Origin: Streptomyces sp. NBC_00223
GTDB taxonomy: Bacteria; Actinomycetota; Actinomycetes; Streptomycetales; Streptomycetaceae
Direction of reading: 5' to 3'
Assembly: GCF_036199905.1 (NCBI RefSeq)
Contig: NZ_CP108109.1
Span: 2,480,001-2,544,000 of the forward strand
DNA length: 64,000 nt
Part shown: piece after piece, positions 62,289-64,000 of the stretch
Layout: every line of letters begins with the position of its first letter
Numbering within the stretch: position 1 is the first letter of the stretch
The notes under the pieces: generated by a model
Told to the model about the DNA's origin: nothing
Databases searched by the model: none
What the model saw: only the letters and a program-made list of their open reading frames with translations
Made by a program: the position numbers and the translations under genes

Positions 62289-64000
62289 TCAGCCCGCGGC
62301 CGCCGCGTCCGCGGCCCGGGCCTTCAGCGCGCGCTCCACACCGGAGCGGGACTCCACGACCAGCCGGCGCAGCGCCGGAGCCGGCTCGGAGCTCGCCAGC
62401 CAGGCGTCGGTGGCGTCCAGCGTGGCCTGCGAGACCTGGAGCGAGGGGTAGAGCCCGACCACGACCTGCTGGGCCATCTCGTAGCTGCGCGAGTCCCACA
62501 CCTGCTTGACCGCCGCGAAGTAGCGCTCGGTGTAGGGGGCGAGCAGTTCACGCTGGTCGGCCTGCGCGAAGCCGTGGATGACGGCTTCCTGCACGGCGTT
62601 CGGCAGCTTCTCGTGCTCCACCACCGAGGCCCACACCTCAGCCTTGGCCTCCGCGCTCGGCCGGGCCGCCCGCGCGGCCGCCGCGTGCTCCTCGCCGGCC
62701 GAGGTCGGGTCGCGTACGAGCTCCGCGTCGATCGCCTCCTCGCCGGCCCGGCCGGTCGCGGCCAGCCGGGTCAGCAGCGCCCAGCGCAGATCGGTGTCCA
62801 CGGTCAGGCCCTCGTACGACACGCCGCCGTCCAGCAGTCCGGCGAGGATGTCCAGCTGCTCGGGGGTACGGGCGGTCAGCGCGAACGCCCGGGCCCAGGC
62901 GAGCTGGTGGTCGCTGCCGGGGGCGGCGGCCGTCAGCTCCCGGAGCGCCGCCTCGGTCCAGCGGGCGAGCCCGGTCTCCCGCCACGCCGGGTCCGCGTAC
63001 ATCTCCAGCGCCAGCTTGGCCTGGCGGTGCAGGGACTGCACCACGCCGATGTCGGTCTCCTTACCGATGCCGTGCAGCACCAGGTCCAGATAGTCGCGGG
63101 CGGCCAGCTCACCGTCGCGGGTCATGTCCCAGGCGGCCGCCCAGATCAGCGCGCGCGGCAGCGACTCGGTGAAGTCCCCCACGTGGTCGCGGACCACGGC
63201 GAGCGACCGCTCGTCGAGCCGCACCTTCGCGTACGACAGGTCGTCGTCGTTGAGCAGGATCACATCGGGCCTGCGGGTCCCGGCGAACTCCGGCACCTCG
63301 GTCAGGGCGCCGTCCACGTCCAGCTCGACCCGGCGGGTGCGGACCAGCCGGCCCTCGGTGAGGTCGTAGGCGCCCACCGCGATCCGGTGCGGCCGCAGCA
63401 CGGCCACGCCCTTGGCGCCGACGGGCAGGTCAGGGGCCTCCTGGCGTACGGCGAAGGAGGTGACGACCCCGTCCGCGTCCACCGTCAGCTCCGGGCGCAG
63501 CACATTGATCCCGGCGGTCTCCAGCCACGCCTTCGACCAGGTCCGCAGATCGCGCCCGGAGGTCTCCTCCAGCGCGCCCAGCAGGTCGGGCAGCCGGGTG
63601 TTCCCCCACGCGTGCCGCCGGAAGTACGCCTGCACGCCCGCGAAGAACTCGTCCTGGCCGACGTACGCGACGAGCTGCTTGAGCACGGACGCGCCCTTGG
63701 CGTACGTGATCCCGTCGAAGTTGACGAGCACGTCGTCCAGGTCGTTGATCTCCGCCATGATCGGGTGGGTGGACGGCAGCTGGTCCTGCCGGTACGCCCA
63801 GGTCTTCATCGAGTTGGCGAAGGTCGTCCAGGCGTGCGGCCACTTCGAGCCGGCGGCGGACGCCTGGCAGGCGATCGAGGTGTAGGTGGCGAACGACTCG
63901 TTCAGCCACAGGTCGTTCCACCACTCCATGGTGACCAGGTCGCCGAACCACATGTGCGCCAGCTCGTGCAGGATCGTCTCCGCGCGCGCCTCGTACGCGG
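62289..64000 (-). CDS. pepN: aminopeptidase N (M1 zinc metallopeptidase), second copy, 5' end beyond window
   Basis: The frame runs off the right edge; about 570 codons are present, covering the zinc site (HELAH, then MWFGDLVTMEWWNDLWLNE) and the whole C-terminal ERAP1-like half. The window-end part encodes AYEARAETILHELAH. Same family as the gene at 50526 with clearly diverged sequence in the C-terminal half, so an older paralogue, not a recent duplication. Its own terminator follows. The two copies lie on opposite strands. Confidence 0.92.
   Translation of the reverse strand, partial: AYEARAETILHELAHMWFGDLVTMEWWNDLWLNESFATYTSIACQASAAGSKWPHAWTTFANSMKTWAYRQDQLPSTHPIMAEINDLDDVLVNFDGITYAKGASVLKQLVAYVGQDEFFAGVQAYFRRHAWGNTRLPDLLGALEETSGRDLRTWSKAWLETAGINVLRPELTVDADGVVTSFAVRQEAPDLPVGAKGVAVLRPHRIAVGAYDLTEGRLVRTRRVELDVDGALTEVPEFAGTRRPDVILLNDDDLSYAKVRLDERSLAVVRDHVGDFTESLPRALIWAAAWDMTRDGELAARDYLDLVLHGIGKETDIGVVQSLHRQAKLALEMYADPAWRETGLARWTEAALRELTAAAPGSDHQLAWARAFALTARTPEQLDILAGLLDGGVSYEGLTVDTDLRWALLTRLAATGRAGEEAIDAELVRDPTSAGEEHAAAARAARPSAEAKAEVWASVVEHEKLPNAVQEAVIHGFAQADQRELLAPYTERYFAAVKQVWDSRSYEMAQQVVVGLYPSLQVSQATLDATDAWLASSEPAPALRRLVVESRSGVERALKARAADAAAAG

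Overview
The window is a high-GC chromosomal stretch of an actinobacterium, almost certainly Streptomyces or a close relative. Reasons: gene content and order (mre cluster next to ndk-folC-valS-clpX-clpP2P1-tig), pervasive GTG starts, secreted Ala/Gly-rich proteins, and an intergenic CAAACGCCGG-type repeat common in Streptomyces. Nearly all genes are ordinary chromosomal genes; I see no prophage, IS element, CRISPR array or biosynthetic cluster.

Layout. (1) 1-6.8 kb, minus strand: a cell-surface polymer block with dTDP-rhamnose genes (rmlD partial, rmlB, rmlA), a membrane-anchored TagF-like polyol-phosphate polymerase and a fused CDP-ribitol pyrophosphorylase/reductase. (2) 7.0-14.5 kb: obg, rpmA, rplU and a very long repeat-rich RNase E/G. 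(3) 14.6-24.2 kb: a TIGR03936 protein and its TIGR03960 radical-SAM partner, separated by an island with a repeat-built membrane protein, a GNAT enzyme and a secreted GH87-type alpha-1,3-glucanase, followed by a CHAD protein. (4) 24.2-30.5 kb: rodA, pbp2, mreD, mreC, mreB, the sporulation/lateral-wall operon. (5) 30.6-36 kb: ndk, a DUF4233 gene, folC and valS. (6) 36-42 kb: a membrane protein with a Gly/Gln/Tyr/Pro-rich tail, clpX, clpP2, clpP1 (with a ClgR-like operator) and tig. (7) 42-50 kb: tRNA-Pro, tRNA-Gly, a Lrp/AsnC regulator divergent from an asparaginase, a small membrane protein, a SpoIIE phosphatase, an Eis-like acetyltransferase, nei, rpiB, bioY, a VOC protein and a Rv2466c-like thioredoxin-fold protein. 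(8) 50-64 kb: pepN, an AbiEi-like protein, a secreted tripeptidyl-peptidase-II-like subtilase, malQ, a small membrane protein, a Tat-exported phospholipase C-type enzyme and a second pepN cut by the window end.

Functionally the left half is dominated by envelope construction (surface glycopolymer, septal/lateral peptidoglycan) and the right half by proteostasis and peptide turnover (ClpXP, trigger factor, two aminopeptidases N, secreted protease). From memory, the order obg-rpmA-rplU-rne...ndk-DUF4233-folC-valS...clpX-clpP2-clpP1-tig...nei2-rpiB-Rv2466c-pepN parallels the Mycobacterium tuberculosis Rv2440c-Rv2467 region, so this looks like an old actinobacterial backbone into which Streptomyces-specific modules (mre, radical-SAM pair, glucanase) are set.

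All gene calls rest on reading the translated sequence; no database search was run. Starts were moved from the longest frame wherever a ribosome-binding site, signal peptide or known family N-terminus argued for it.
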